Assembly: GCA_018399615.1 (NCBI GenBank)
Contig: JAGYNT010000006.1
Location: forward strand, 1-36,082
Origin: Acholeplasmataceae bacterium
Lineage (GTDB): Bacteria > Bacillota_I > Bacilli_A > Acholeplasmatales > Acholeplasmataceae
DNA: 36,082 nucleotides
Direction: 5' to 3'
Position numbers and translations under genes: made by a program. Shown piece by piece: positions 11,759-20,363 of the stretch. The stretch's first letter is position 1, and each line of letters opens with the position of its first letter. The notes below the pieces were generated by a model that was given only the letters and a program-made list of their open reading frames with translations, had not been told where the DNA came from and did not search any database.

Positions 11759-12931
11759 TCAATCGAACAGGTTGAAAGGCGGATTCTCCCAGGTATCCCT
11801 GTAGAGCTTGTAGCTGACGAGCGCCGCGAATGCCTGAGGTGTCGAGAATGCCAGATCCGCCTCTTCATCGGAGGACTTCCATTTGAACGCACCTTCCACT
11901 TCATATGCGAGAAGCGCTTCGATCAGATCGGCTTCCATCTCTCTGGGATCGTATCCCTGAGCGACGAGCCCGGTGATGACGAGTGCCGTCGAAGCGGAAT
12001 TGGGATTCCCCCAGGAAACGATGCCCTCTTCGTTCGTCTGATCGTTGATATAGGCGTTCATGTCATCGACATAGGCCAAAACGTCATCGTCATCCCGGTG
12101 GAAACTCAATGCCGAATAGATCATGCCGACAAGGTCGGGATCAAGAAACTGGGGTTCATCATTGATAAGAACATCCTTTAACAAAGCTCTTTTCAAGGAA
12201 TCGCTTCCGAGCATCGAAAGGCCGATGGACTGCGATACGGCATCGTAATGATTGGTCGCTTCGAATGATTCCATCGCTTCGAGCGTATCACGGGTATCCA
12301 AGGAACGAACGGTCTGATAGATCGCCGTCTTGAATGTCTCGGAAATCGTTTCAAGACTGAAATCCAAGTTTTCTTCGGTTTCGATCAGATTCTCCCAATC
12401 AACCGACACATAGCCGTGAGCCATGAGCTGATAAAGCGCGATCAGGACATCGTGTTGAACGTTCTCATCGTTGACATAGGTCGGCAGATGACGGTCGATG
12501 AAACGGTAGATGACTTGGTCGACCATCTGATCGACGTCATCGAGCATTGTCGTCTCGACGAACGTGATCGTCATGCCGTCGACGTAATCGATGGCATCGA
12601 TCCCGACATCACTTGAGACACCGTCAACCATGATCCGGAAATAATAGTTGTATGAGACATCGGATTCAAGCGGATAATGACCCGCCACGCCTTTGACGAA
12701 AGCCCCGTACTCGGAAACCGTGTAATCGAGATCGATCCGTTCGTCCAAGATATCCAGAACGTGTTCCGGTTCTCCGGAAACGACGAGTGTTTCGTCATAG
12801 AGCACGTCTTCCGATACGTTCATGACCTCGACTTTGATCGTCTGATCATCGTCACTCGGATCGACCTCACTACACCCAGAGATGAGCGTCAACCCCAAAA
12901 CACATACTGCGACAAGCCAAAACTTCTTCAT
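11759..12931 (-). CDS. Lipoprotein with N-terminal DUF4430 domain and C-terminal prenyltransferase-like alpha-alpha barrel (transcobalamin-like)
   Basis: MKKFWLVAVCVLGLTLISGCSEVD (lipobox ISGC); DUF4430-like SGEPEHVLDILDERIDLDYTVSEYGAFVKGVAG...SYNYYFRIMVDG; C-terminal ...EEGIVSWGNPNSASTALVITGLVAQGYDP...AFSTPQAFAALVSYKLY, typical of squalene-cyclase/transcobalamin alpha barrels. Start at 12931 (GGAGAACGCATG) rather than the 13066 ORF start, which lies in the riboswitch. Confidence 0.8.
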   Translation of the reverse strand: MKKFWLVAVCVLGLTLISGCSEVDPSDDDQTIKVEVMNVSEDVLYDETLVVSGEPEHVLDILDERIDLDYTVSEYGAFVKGVAGHYPLESDVSYNYYFRIMVDGVSSDVGIDAIDYVDGMTITFVETTMLDDVDQMVDQVIYRFIDRHLPTYVNDENVQHDVLIALYQLMAHGYVSVDWENLIETEENLDFSLETISETFKTAIYQTVRSLDTRDTLEAMESFEATNHYDAVSQSIGLSMLGSDSLKRALLKDVLINDEPQFLDPDLVGMIYSALSFHRDDDDVLAYVDDMNAYINDQTNEEGIVSWGNPNSASTALVITGLVAQGYDPREMEADLIEALLAYEVEGAFKWKSSDEEADLAFSTPQAFAALVSYKLYRDTWENPPFNLFD

Positions 12932-12954
12932 GCGTTCTCCTTTGCAAATTAAAA

Positions 12955-12978
12955 GTCCATGCCTCACCGGGCATGGAC
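12955..12978 (-). terminator. Terminator in the riboswitch expression platform
   Basis: GTCCATGCC-cggtga-GGCATGGAC followed by TTTT on the minus strand, lying between the aptamer and the ATG at 12931. Confidence 0.82.
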
Positions 12979-13017
12979 AAAAAGAAAATGGCTTACGCCT
13001 TTCTCTGACCCAGGAGA

Positions 13018-13192
13018 CGACTTCATATTTTGGATGGACCTGGTAGGTCTCCCGGCTTAACATCATCCTACTTTGCGCCTTCCCACGTATTCGCAGTGGC
13101 TATGCATTTCGTCCGTATCACGGTTGCTGGGACAGCTCGAGTTTCGCACTCGATTCCCTGTTATGTCATCTGACACCAAACCATCCGATTCA
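13018..13192 (-). ncRNA. Cobalamin (adenosylcobalamin-type) riboswitch aptamer
   Basis: Minus strand: GGTTTGGTGTCAGATGACATAACAGGGAATCGAGTGCGAAACTCGAGCTGTCCCAGCAACCGTGATACGGACGAAATGCATAGCCACTGCGAATACGTGGGAAGGCGC...GATGATGTTAAGCCGGGAGACCTACCAGG. It matches the B12-box architecture (AGGGAA, GCTGTCCC-GCAAC-GTGA, AGCCACTG, GGGAAGGCG, AAGCCGGGAGACCTaCC). Confidence 0.93.
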
Positions 13193-13201
13193 CTTATCTA
13201 C

Positions 13202-13230
13202 AGTATACTCCAAGCACTTGAAAAGTACAA
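13202..13230 (-). promoter_or_regulatory. Sigma-A-type promoter for the riboswitch transcript
   Basis: Minus strand TTGTAC-N17-TATACT (-35 at 13225-13230, -10 at 13202-13207) directly upstream of the aptamer. Confidence 0.72.
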
Positions 13231-13262
13231 CCCCATTCCTTAAAAAGAACCGCTATTTTGAA

Positions 13263-13634
13263 TCAATAGGTCTTCTTGGATGGAATGACACCACGCACGC
13301 CACCGGTCGGATCGGGGACGTCACCTTCATGCCGCGGAATCAGGTGAAGATGGACGTGCATGACGGTCTGACCGGAACAGATGCCGTCATTGATCCCCAG
13401 ATTGTATCCGTCCGGATGATAGTCGTGATCGATCGTCGACTTGATCTTTTTTGCGAGTGCGAACATGTCGTTGATTTCGTTCTGATCGAGATCGAAAAAG
13501 GATTTGACGTGCCTCTTCGGCATGATCAGGGCGTGTCCCTCGTTGACGGGATAGCGATCATAGATTGAAAAAGCGTGTTCGTTTTCACCGATGATGCGGC
13601 GTTTGTCCTTCAATGCTTCACAGAATACGCACAT
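13263..13634 (-). CDS. HIT family protein
   Basis: CVFCEALKDKRRIIGENEHAFSIYDRYPVNEGHALIMPKRHVKSFFDLD...GQTVMHVHLHLIPRHEGD; HxHxH triad present. Confidence 0.96.
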   Translation of the reverse strand: MCVFCEALKDKRRIIGENEHAFSIYDRYPVNEGHALIMPKRHVKSFFDLDQNEINDMFALAKKIKSTIDHDYHPDGYNLGINDGICSGQTVMHVHLHLIPRHEGDVPDPTGGVRGVIPSKKTY

Positions 13635-13654
13635 CGTTTTTGTCCCCCGTTTCC

Positions 13655-14431
13655 TTATAAAAAATAGATCGAAAGCGCGATCAGCAACTGCGCGGCATAA
13701 TAGGTCGACAGATTCAAAACGACCATGCCTTTCCTTGAATCGTTGCGAAAATAGATCGGTGCCAGAATCAAGTCCGAGACGGCGAAGAGAATCGCGCCCG
13801 TCGAAAGAACGGCAACATACGTGTCGAACCCGATGAAAATACCGTTGACAAGCGCTTGGCCGACCATGAGAAAGATCAGAAAAGAGTAGATCAGAGCCGG
13901 TATTTTTGCGGCTCCCATCTTGAAACCCAACCGCTTGCTCATGATATGAATGAAAAGCGTTATGGCAAGCGAAAAGAGAATCGGCAGGACGCTGAACTCA
14001 TGCATGATGACAAGTCCGCTGTAGTAAAAGATGTGTCCGATGGAAAAGGCGACGATCCCGGCGATGATGATCACCGATTCGACCTCCTTTTTCTGCAAAG
14101 GCCGAAGAGCGAGAATGAGATCCCCGATCAGTCCGGCAACGAGTCCGAGCAGAAACAGAACCGCGATTTTGATACCGACGGTATCCGATGATACCGGCCA
14201 GATCGATTCATAGCTCGCGTTGAAGTATTGATAAAAGGCGTATGCGAACACCATGATGAATCCGAAACTCGCGAGTGCCTTCAAAAACATGGCTTCGAGT
14301 GGTCGATTCCGAATTTCAAGTGAAATGAACAGGGTCACGAGCACAACGGCCAACAATACGATATAGAACATCATTTTGGTTTTCTCCTCATCGGTTTTTG
14401 TGTGTCGATTATCAAGAGTCGGATCGTTCAT
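13655..14431 (-). CDS. YhhN/lysoplasmalogenase-like membrane protein
   Basis: Multi-pass protein with GLVAGLIGDLILAL, FSIGHIFYYSG and ILFAVSDLILAPIYF motifs typical of the YhhN family. Confidence 0.78.
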   Translation of the reverse strand: MNDPTLDNRHTKTDEEKTKMMFYIVLLAVVLVTLFISLEIRNRPLEAMFLKALASFGFIMVFAYAFYQYFNASYESIWPVSSDTVGIKIAVLFLLGLVAGLIGDLILALRPLQKKEVESVIIIAGIVAFSIGHIFYYSGLVIMHEFSVLPILFSLAITLFIHIMSKRLGFKMGAAKIPALIYSFLIFLMVGQALVNGIFIGFDTYVAVLSTGAILFAVSDLILAPIYFRNDSRKGMVVLNLSTYYAAQLLIALSIYFL

Positions 14432-14491
14432 CCCTATTATATCACAGCACGTCTCACGGGAAAATCATTGTCGTCATTCCGAAAAAAAAGA

Positions 14492-14514
14492 GGGAGAAGC
14501 GTTTCACTTCTCCC
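14492..14514 (-). terminator. Terminator downstream of nrdJ
   Basis: gggagaag-cgtttca-cttctccc followed by CTTTTTTTT on the minus strand. Confidence 0.85.
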
Positions 14515-14529
14515 GAAATCCCATGTGTT

Positions 14530-16725
14530 CTAGATCGCACATTTCTCGTAATCGCATTCCGGATTGTTGCACTGGATGCATCCCTGTCTTTTGATCAATA
14601 CGCTTCCACACAACGGGCATAGCTCCCGTTCGATCTTTTCCGGTACGTATCCGCCCGGATGCACGTTGATGGTCGTGACGTATTCCCTGACCTCACCGGA
14701 AACGGTGTTCTCCCATTTTTCCTCGACGAACAGTTTCGGTGGCGTTGCGGGATTCAAGTCTTCGGTCTGGTCTGTGACACCGGCGAGAATACCGATCTTC
14801 GCACAGCGATCGCGGAACACCGTAGCGCCCTTGAGTCCTTTCTTCCAAGCCGTCGTGTAGATGTCCATGACATCCTTGACCGAAGCACTGTTGGCCAGAT
14901 TGAAAGTCGAACTGATCGCCGTATCGACGTACTTCTGAATCGTCGATTGGACGTTCGCCCGATCTTCAAAGGAAATGTTCTGTGACGTGATGAGCGCCCA
15001 ATCCGGCAACTTGTCGGGTTTGATGTTCATCGCTTTCGCAAGCGCGACCGGTGTCTTTTCCCATACGGTAATGGTCTTCTCTTCATCGAACATACTGACG
15101 ATGCGTCTGGTGTAATTCATCTGATAAAAGGGTTCGACGCCTCCGCTGACACCGAGAATGTTGCTGATGGATCCGGTCGGTGCGATACTGAGCAATCTGC
15201 TGTTTCGCATGCCGTACGTTTTGATCAGATCATCGGTTTCCGGATCGATCGCCGTCTTGTAGAACTTGGACGCCGCCACTTTCTCATAGTCGAATTCCGG
15301 GAACTTTCCGAGTTCTTTGGCTTGCAACGCGGTCGTGCGGGCTGCGACGTTGATCATGCGGCGCATGAGCACGTCCAGGAAATCCAGAAACTCGGGGCTT
15401 CCGTATGGAAGACGCATGCTCAAGGCGACATCCGCCATACCCATGACTCCGAGTCCGATCTCGCGATATTTTTTGACGTGTGCCTGTTGTTCCGGCAGCG
15501 CATGTCGGTCACCGAGCATCGTCAAGAGTTCATCCAAGGCGATGATCATTTCCGAAACGACATAATCGAACCGTTCGAAATCGTAGGTGGCATTTTCCTT
15601 GAAAGCGTTTCGAACGAAAGCATTCAGATTGATGCTTCCGAGGTTGCATGACCCATGGGCGATGAGCGGTTGTTCGCCACAGGGATTCGTCGCTGAAAAA
15701 CGGATCTCATCGTACTCCGACAGGAAATGGTAGTCATTCATCCGATCGATGAAAATCACACCCGGATCGCCCATGGTATGGGCGGCATAGCCGATCAATT
15801 CGAGCAGATCTCTGGCAGGCAATGTCTTTTCAATGTCTTCGTAAGGCGTTTTAAAGCGCATCTTCCACTTCGCATCCTCTTCAACCGCCTGCATGAAATC
15901 ATCCTTTAAGGCGATGCTGATGTTCGCCCCGTTGATCTTGTTCAGATCGAGTTTGGTGGTAATGAAATCGATGATGTCGGGATGATCGATATTCAAGACG
16001 AGCATGAGCGCTCCGCGACGATTGTCCTGTTGCGTGTTGAGTGTCGTATGCGAATACTTTTCAGCGAACACCATGACGCCGGGCGTCGTGTTGCTGCTGT
16101 TGTTGACTTTGGCACCCTTGGGACGGATCTTCGACAAATTCATCCCCTGACCGCCACCGTAGCTATAGGTTCTCGCGATCTGATAGTCGACCTTGTAAAT
16201 GCTTTCCAAGGAGTCCTCGGGATCCTGGGTCACATAGCAGTTGCTGCCGGTGATATTGCCTTCCCGGCCGATGGCGTAGAGATTGCGGCCACCGAAGATG
16301 GCTTCCTTTCGTCTGAATATTTTTTCCAAAGACGGTTTGCCGAAGGCGATTCGCTTGATGAAATCCTTTTTATCTTCACCCTGAATCAGATACTTGCTCA
16401 GAACCATGTCCTGACGGTCGTCGTTGTCGCTCCAGGGATTTTCCCGGTCCTCTTTTTGTCTCTCACGATATTTGATGTAAGCCTTGGCCGTATCGAACTC
16501 ACCCGTTCTCATGAGATAGCGTTCGACGTCATCCTGGATCTGTTCGATGCTTATGTCCTCGTCCTCGGCGTAGTCTTTCGTTATGGTCTGTGCTTGCTCA
16601 AGACAATCCTCGTATGTAAAGGATATGCCGACCTCACGGTAGGCTTTGAGCATGGCGTTGGCGATCTTCGCGAGATCGAACGCTTCCGTTTTTCCGTTTC
16701 TCTTTATGACATGCACGTGTGTCAC
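14530..16725 (-). CDS. nrdJ: Vitamin B12-dependent (class II) ribonucleotide reductase
   Basis: 731 aa; ATP-cone-like N-terminus (VIKRNGKTEAFDLAKIANAMLKAYREV), NPCGEQPLIAHGSCNLGSINL, SIAPTGSISNILGVSGGVEPFYQMNYTRR, KGLKGATVFRDRCAKIGIL, and C-terminal CPLCGSVLIKRQGCIQCNNPECDYEKC cysteine cluster typical of class II enzymes. Confidence 0.93.
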   Translation of the reverse strand: MTHVHVIKRNGKTEAFDLAKIANAMLKAYREVGISFTYEDCLEQAQTITKDYAEDEDISIEQIQDDVERYLMRTGEFDTAKAYIKYRERQKEDRENPWSDNDDRQDMVLSKYLIQGEDKKDFIKRIAFGKPSLEKIFRRKEAIFGGRNLYAIGREGNITGSNCYVTQDPEDSLESIYKVDYQIARTYSYGGGQGMNLSKIRPKGAKVNNSSNTTPGVMVFAEKYSHTTLNTQQDNRRGALMLVLNIDHPDIIDFITTKLDLNKINGANISIALKDDFMQAVEEDAKWKMRFKTPYEDIEKTLPARDLLELIGYAAHTMGDPGVIFIDRMNDYHFLSEYDEIRFSATNPCGEQPLIAHGSCNLGSINLNAFVRNAFKENATYDFERFDYVVSEMIIALDELLTMLGDRHALPEQQAHVKKYREIGLGVMGMADVALSMRLPYGSPEFLDFLDVLMRRMINVAARTTALQAKELGKFPEFDYEKVAASKFYKTAIDPETDDLIKTYGMRNSRLLSIAPTGSISNILGVSGGVEPFYQMNYTRRIVSMFDEEKTITVWEKTPVALAKAMNIKPDKLPDWALITSQNISFEDRANVQSTIQKYVDTAISSTFNLANSASVKDVMDIYTTAWKKGLKGATVFRDRCAKIGILAGVTDQTEDLNPATPPKLFVEEKWENTVSGEVREYVTTINVHPGGYVPEKIERELCPLCGSVLIKRQGCIQCNNPECDYEKCAI

Positions 16726-16787
16726 CTCTCTGTCTATTTGATGGTTGGGAATGGACCTTTGACCAAGATGACGACGTTTGTCAACCG

Positions 16788-16821
16788 ATCAACGATTATA
16801 ATGGTTATTATAATCGTTGAT
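16788..16821. promoter_or_regulatory. Perfect 34-bp palindrome upstream of nrdJ (candidate operator)
   Basis: ATCAACGATTATAAT-GGTT-ATTATAATCGTTGAT: 15-bp perfect arms with a 4-bp centre, containing TATAAT elements, about 63 bp upstream of the nrdJ start. Confidence 0.8.
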
Positions 16822-16960
16822 GTCAGGGGCTCATTCCTGTTCTTTAATTGTACCACAACACAACCTGCTCACATGTAAAAAAAGCAGGTGTGAAGTGACT
16901 TTTTTTCGTGACGGTTCATTATTACGAAAATATTAAGAATGTATGCGAGACACAAAAAAA

Positions 16961-16976
16961 GCTCCCCGCGGGGAGC
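16961..16976 (-). terminator. Terminator downstream of the DUF975 gene
   Basis: GCTCCCCGCGGGGAGC perfect palindrome followed by TTTTTTT on the minus strand. Confidence 0.75.
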
Positions 16977-16994
16977 CTTGGAAATCCGAATCGA

Positions 16995-17711
16995 TTAAAA
17001 CTCTTCATCCAGGTCGAGTGTCGGTTTAACCGGATTCTTTTCTTCATAGATCTCATCGAAATAAAGGGTGCGAGCCGTCATGTGCTTGGGTATGATCCAG
17101 AGCCATAAGATGAAGAGAGTGAAAATACCGAGGATATACATGAGCAGATAACTCAGATCGAGCATGAAGAGATCCGATTTCCGTCCATCCGTGTATTCCT
17201 TGGACATTTCAATCGCTTCCGATGCGTTCAGATCCGGTTTCCGGAGAAGCAGATAGAAACTCATCGAGTAGGCATACGACTTGATGATCCCCGGAATGAT
17301 CAGAAGCAGGGACCACAGCACGATGAAAATGGTCATGAGCAAATGCAAAATGATCGAACGGACCGGCTTCTCGGTAAAACCGATCATGACGGTTTCCTCG
17401 ATTACCGGTTTTTCATTTCGAGCGAGCTGAATATACATTTTGGTGACCGAATAGACGATCATCGCGATCGACGGCGGAATCAGGATCGCGGTCGAGGCCG
17501 AGGCCGCGGGGTCGACGACTGCCAATACGAACCTGAACGAACGAACGTTTCGTTGAAAAACTGATCGGCGATCGACGTGATCGCTCCGACGATGATTCCA
17601 AAAATGAGGATGAGCGGAATGACAACGCCATATTTTCCGACAAGATTTTCTTGGCTTTGTCCTTGAACGTAACGTGGTTGTTTCCATGAATGGATGTCTT
17701 CTTGTTTTCAT
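16995..17711 (-). CDS. DUF975 family membrane protein (frameshifted in N-terminal third)
   Basis: C-terminal SYAYSMSFYLLLRKPDLNASEAIEMSKEYTDGRKSDLFMLDLSYLLMYILGIFTLFILWLWIIPKHMTARTLYFDEIYEE is typical DUF975; the N-terminal part jumps frames (FKDKAKKILSE). Confidence 0.8.
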   Translation of the reverse strand: MKTRRHPFMETTTLRSRTKPRKSCRKIWRCHSAHPHFWNHRRSDHVDRRSVFQRNVRSFRFVLAVVDPAASASTAILIPPSIAMIVYSVTKMYIQLARNEKPVIEETVMIGFTEKPVRSIILHLLMTIFIVLWSLLLIIPGIIKSYAYSMSFYLLLRKPDLNASEAIEMSKEYTDGRKSDLFMLDLSYLLMYILGIFTLFILWLWIIPKHMTARTLYFDEIYEEKNPVKPTLDLDEEF

Positions 17712-17726
17712 TTTGATCTCTCTTGT

Positions 17727-18046
17727 ATTCCTACCATGCTTCAAAGTAAAATGATGGGTATTTTTTACATATTGTCCATAAAATGCCCTTTCCCTTTGGA
17801 GGTTTGATTTCAATGGCTTGCCAATGAGTTTCATGACTGTATATAATGATGACATGCGAGGTATGATACTATGAATGATTCCAGACGTCTCTCTTTGTTT
17901 TTCCGGTTCGCTCCCATCACATCGTTGTTGCTTGTCCCGGAACTCCTCATCATGGTATTCGTCGTCATGTTTTCCGGCGGTTTTTCAACCGAATCGTTCA
18001 TCGAGCGCGGTGCGCTCTTTTATCCTCTGGCTGTCGAAGGCGGAAG
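17727..18046 (+). repeat. Left copy of a ~315-bp direct repeat flanking the IS element
   Basis: Sequence from 'attcctaccatgcttcaaagtaaaatgatgggtattttttacatattg' to 'ctgtcgaaggcgg' recurs at about 20045-20363 with only small indels/substitutions. Confidence 0.92.
17871..18046 (+). pseudogene. 5' fragment of rhomboid protease gene, cut by the IS element
   Basis: MNDSRRLSLFFRFAPITSLLL...VVMFSGGFSTESFIERGALFYPLAVEG is the same as the start of the gene at 20190; it ends at the IS left end. Confidence 0.88.
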
Positions 18047-18179
18047 TTTGACAGTTAACACCTCCCCAATCTCTAACACACCCCAAGAATTATATACTTT
18101 GTATATGGTTCTTTTTTTTTTCTTTGTCAAATTATTTTCATTTTATTGTGGCCTTTTCGTAGCCTTGTGCTATGATGGT

Positions 18180-19970
18180 GTTATGAGGTGGTTTTGCGAA
18201 GATCGTAACAACCAAACACAGTCGGATACCATCTATTATCTGTCCAAAACCGTAAGAAGAGGCGACAAGGTCAAGACCGTGGCTCGAGAACCTCGGCAAG
18301 CACAGCGAACTCATCGTAAGGATCATAAGGATCCGCCGAAAGATTCAAGGCCTACGCAAGAAAAAAGACTTTAGGAAGAGAAAGCGGGAACTCCGACGTT
18401 CAAACCCATCAAAAAGGTGGGTGGTTATCTCAAAGAGTCCGAAGCACGCATCTCCCGGACGCAGCTCTGAATATCGGGTACTTTGCAGGATTATCTATCA
18501 CGGCCTGGAACTCAAGGCCTCTTCAAGGCGATCAAGTCCGGGACCAAGATCACCTATGATCCGAATCCGTGACCCGCTTTTGACCTATGCCCGCATCCTC
18601 GACCAAATCCAAGTCCGGCACCTATGACACCCTCGATACCTACTATGAAAACCGGGAATTCAACAAACAGGACATGTTCAAGACGATGGATCTGATCAGC
18701 ACCCACCTCGAAGCCTATCAACGTCACTTCCTATACGACCGCAGTAAAACCCTGATCAAACGGAACACGACGATCTCTTACTACGATATCACCAACTATT
18801 TTTTCGAAACCAAGCTCGAGGATGATATAGCGCTGCTACGGCAACAGCAAAGAGTATCGCCCCAATCCGATCGTTCAGATGGGACTCTTCATGGACGGGG
18901 GACGGAACTTTTGTATTTCCAGATCAATCCTGAAAGCGACAATGAGAACAAGCACGTCATCGCGATGGAAAACGATCATCAAGGATTTCAAGGTATCCGG
19001 AATTCATCTATGTCGCAGATGCCGGCTGCAATTCGAGCGATATCCGTCTTTTCAATACGTTCAGCAAGCGTGACTTCATCGTGACCCAGTCGATCAAGAC
19101 GCCAAGGACGACTATAAAAGGTCATCTTTGAAGATGACGGCTGGTATTACTATGACAAGGACCATAAACTTCAAACAGACGACGCCATAACGTCGATCAA
19201 GGATTCGGATACGAACATCTATTTCCAAGTCCTTCACCATCAACAACCCCAAGGACATCGGGCTTCACGAAGACCGAAGAAAGAAGACGGACTTCCACCA
19301 ACGTCTGATCGTCACGTTTTCCAAAAGCACGAGAAATCCCAACAGAAGATCCGAGAAAAACAGGTCCAGAGAGCCTACAAGCTGATCAAAGAACACCGCG
19401 TGGATACCGTGAAAGGACAGGATGTCAAACGATCTGTTACGACGTCGCACCAAACATCCGATGGGAAAGATGCCGACCAGACGAGCTATGACCTCAACCT
19501 GGAAAGGATCATGGACGAAGCGAAGTATGACGGACTCTACGGTCTCGTAACTCTCCATGTTCGAAGAGGATGTCCGTGACATCCTTCGCCAGCAAGAGAC
19601 GGTGGGAAATCGAGGACTGTTTTCGAGTCATGAAGACGAACTTCAAGGCCTGTCCGGTCTATCACTACAGGGATCGAAGCTGATTAGTCGCCTATTTCGC
19701 GATCTGCTTTCTCGCCTTGCTCGTCTACCGCATTTTGAAAAGAAACTGAGTGGGATCGATATACGGTATCCGAGATCATCACGACACTTAAAAACATGAA
19801 CGTCTATCCGAGTAACGGTTGTCTTTGAATCGCTTCTACACGGATAGCGAACTGCTTAGGGACCTCGTCAAGACATTCGGTAAAACCCTCGATCTTGAAA
19901 GTTACTATAACACGGCTTTGAACAAAGCGATCAAAAATAGGGAACGTACCAGGAAAAGGCTACATTGAAA
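18180..19970 (+). pseudogene. IS1634/IS4-superfamily transposase, frameshifted
   Basis: Fragments in several frames: SKTVRRGDKV..., TLIKRNTTISYYDITNYFFETKLEDD, PNPIVQMGLFMDGG, FKVSGIHLCRRC (real frame like 'FIYVADAGCNSSDIRLFNTFSKRDFIVTQSIK'), RWEIEDCFRVMKTNFKA-CPVYHYRDR, matching the IS1634/IS4-type DDE core. Confidence 0.85.
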
Positions 19971-19978
19971 ACAAAAAA

Positions 19979-20015
19979 GAGAGATTTGTCAGCTTTATAA
20001 GGCTGGATATCTCTC
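19979..20015 (+). terminator. Hairpin at the end of the transposase gene
   Basis: gagagat-ttgtcagc-tttataa-ggctggat-atctctc followed by ttt. Confidence 0.55.
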
Positions 20016-20044
20016 TTTATCATTTCGTGCAACTGTCAAAGATG

Positions 20045-20363
20045 GGATTCTACCATAAGGCTTCAAAGTAAATGATGGGTATTTTTTACATATTGTCCAT
20101 AAAATGCCCTTTCCTTTGGAGGTTTGATTTCAATGGCTTGCCAATGAGCGTGCATGACTGTATAATGATGACATGCGAGGTATGATACTATGAATGATTC
20201 CAGACGTCTCTTTGTTTTTCCGGTTCGCTCCCATCACATCGCTGTTGCTTGTCCTGAACCTCATCATGGTATTCGGGTCGTCATGTTTTCCGGCGGTTTT
20301 TCAACCGAATACTCATCGAGCGCGGTGCGCTCTTTATCCTCTGGCCGTCGAAGGCCGGGAGTA
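20045..20363 (+). repeat. Right copy of the ~315-bp direct repeat flanking the IS element
   Basis: Begins immediately after the IS right end (gattctaccataaggcttcaaagtaaatgatgggta...) and continues uninterrupted into the full rhomboid gene. Confidence 0.92.

Larger units (their letters stand above)
18047..20040 (+). mobile_element. IS1634-like insertion sequence (about 2.0 kb)
   Basis: 10-bp perfect terminal inverted repeats tttgacagtt (18047-18056) / aactgtcaaa (20031-20040) bounding a DDE transposase gene, flanked by long direct repeats. Confidence 0.85.

Noticed and set aside
15982-16878. 298-aa plus-strand ORF antisense to nrdJ
   Set aside because: Shadow of the well-conserved nrdJ coding sequence.
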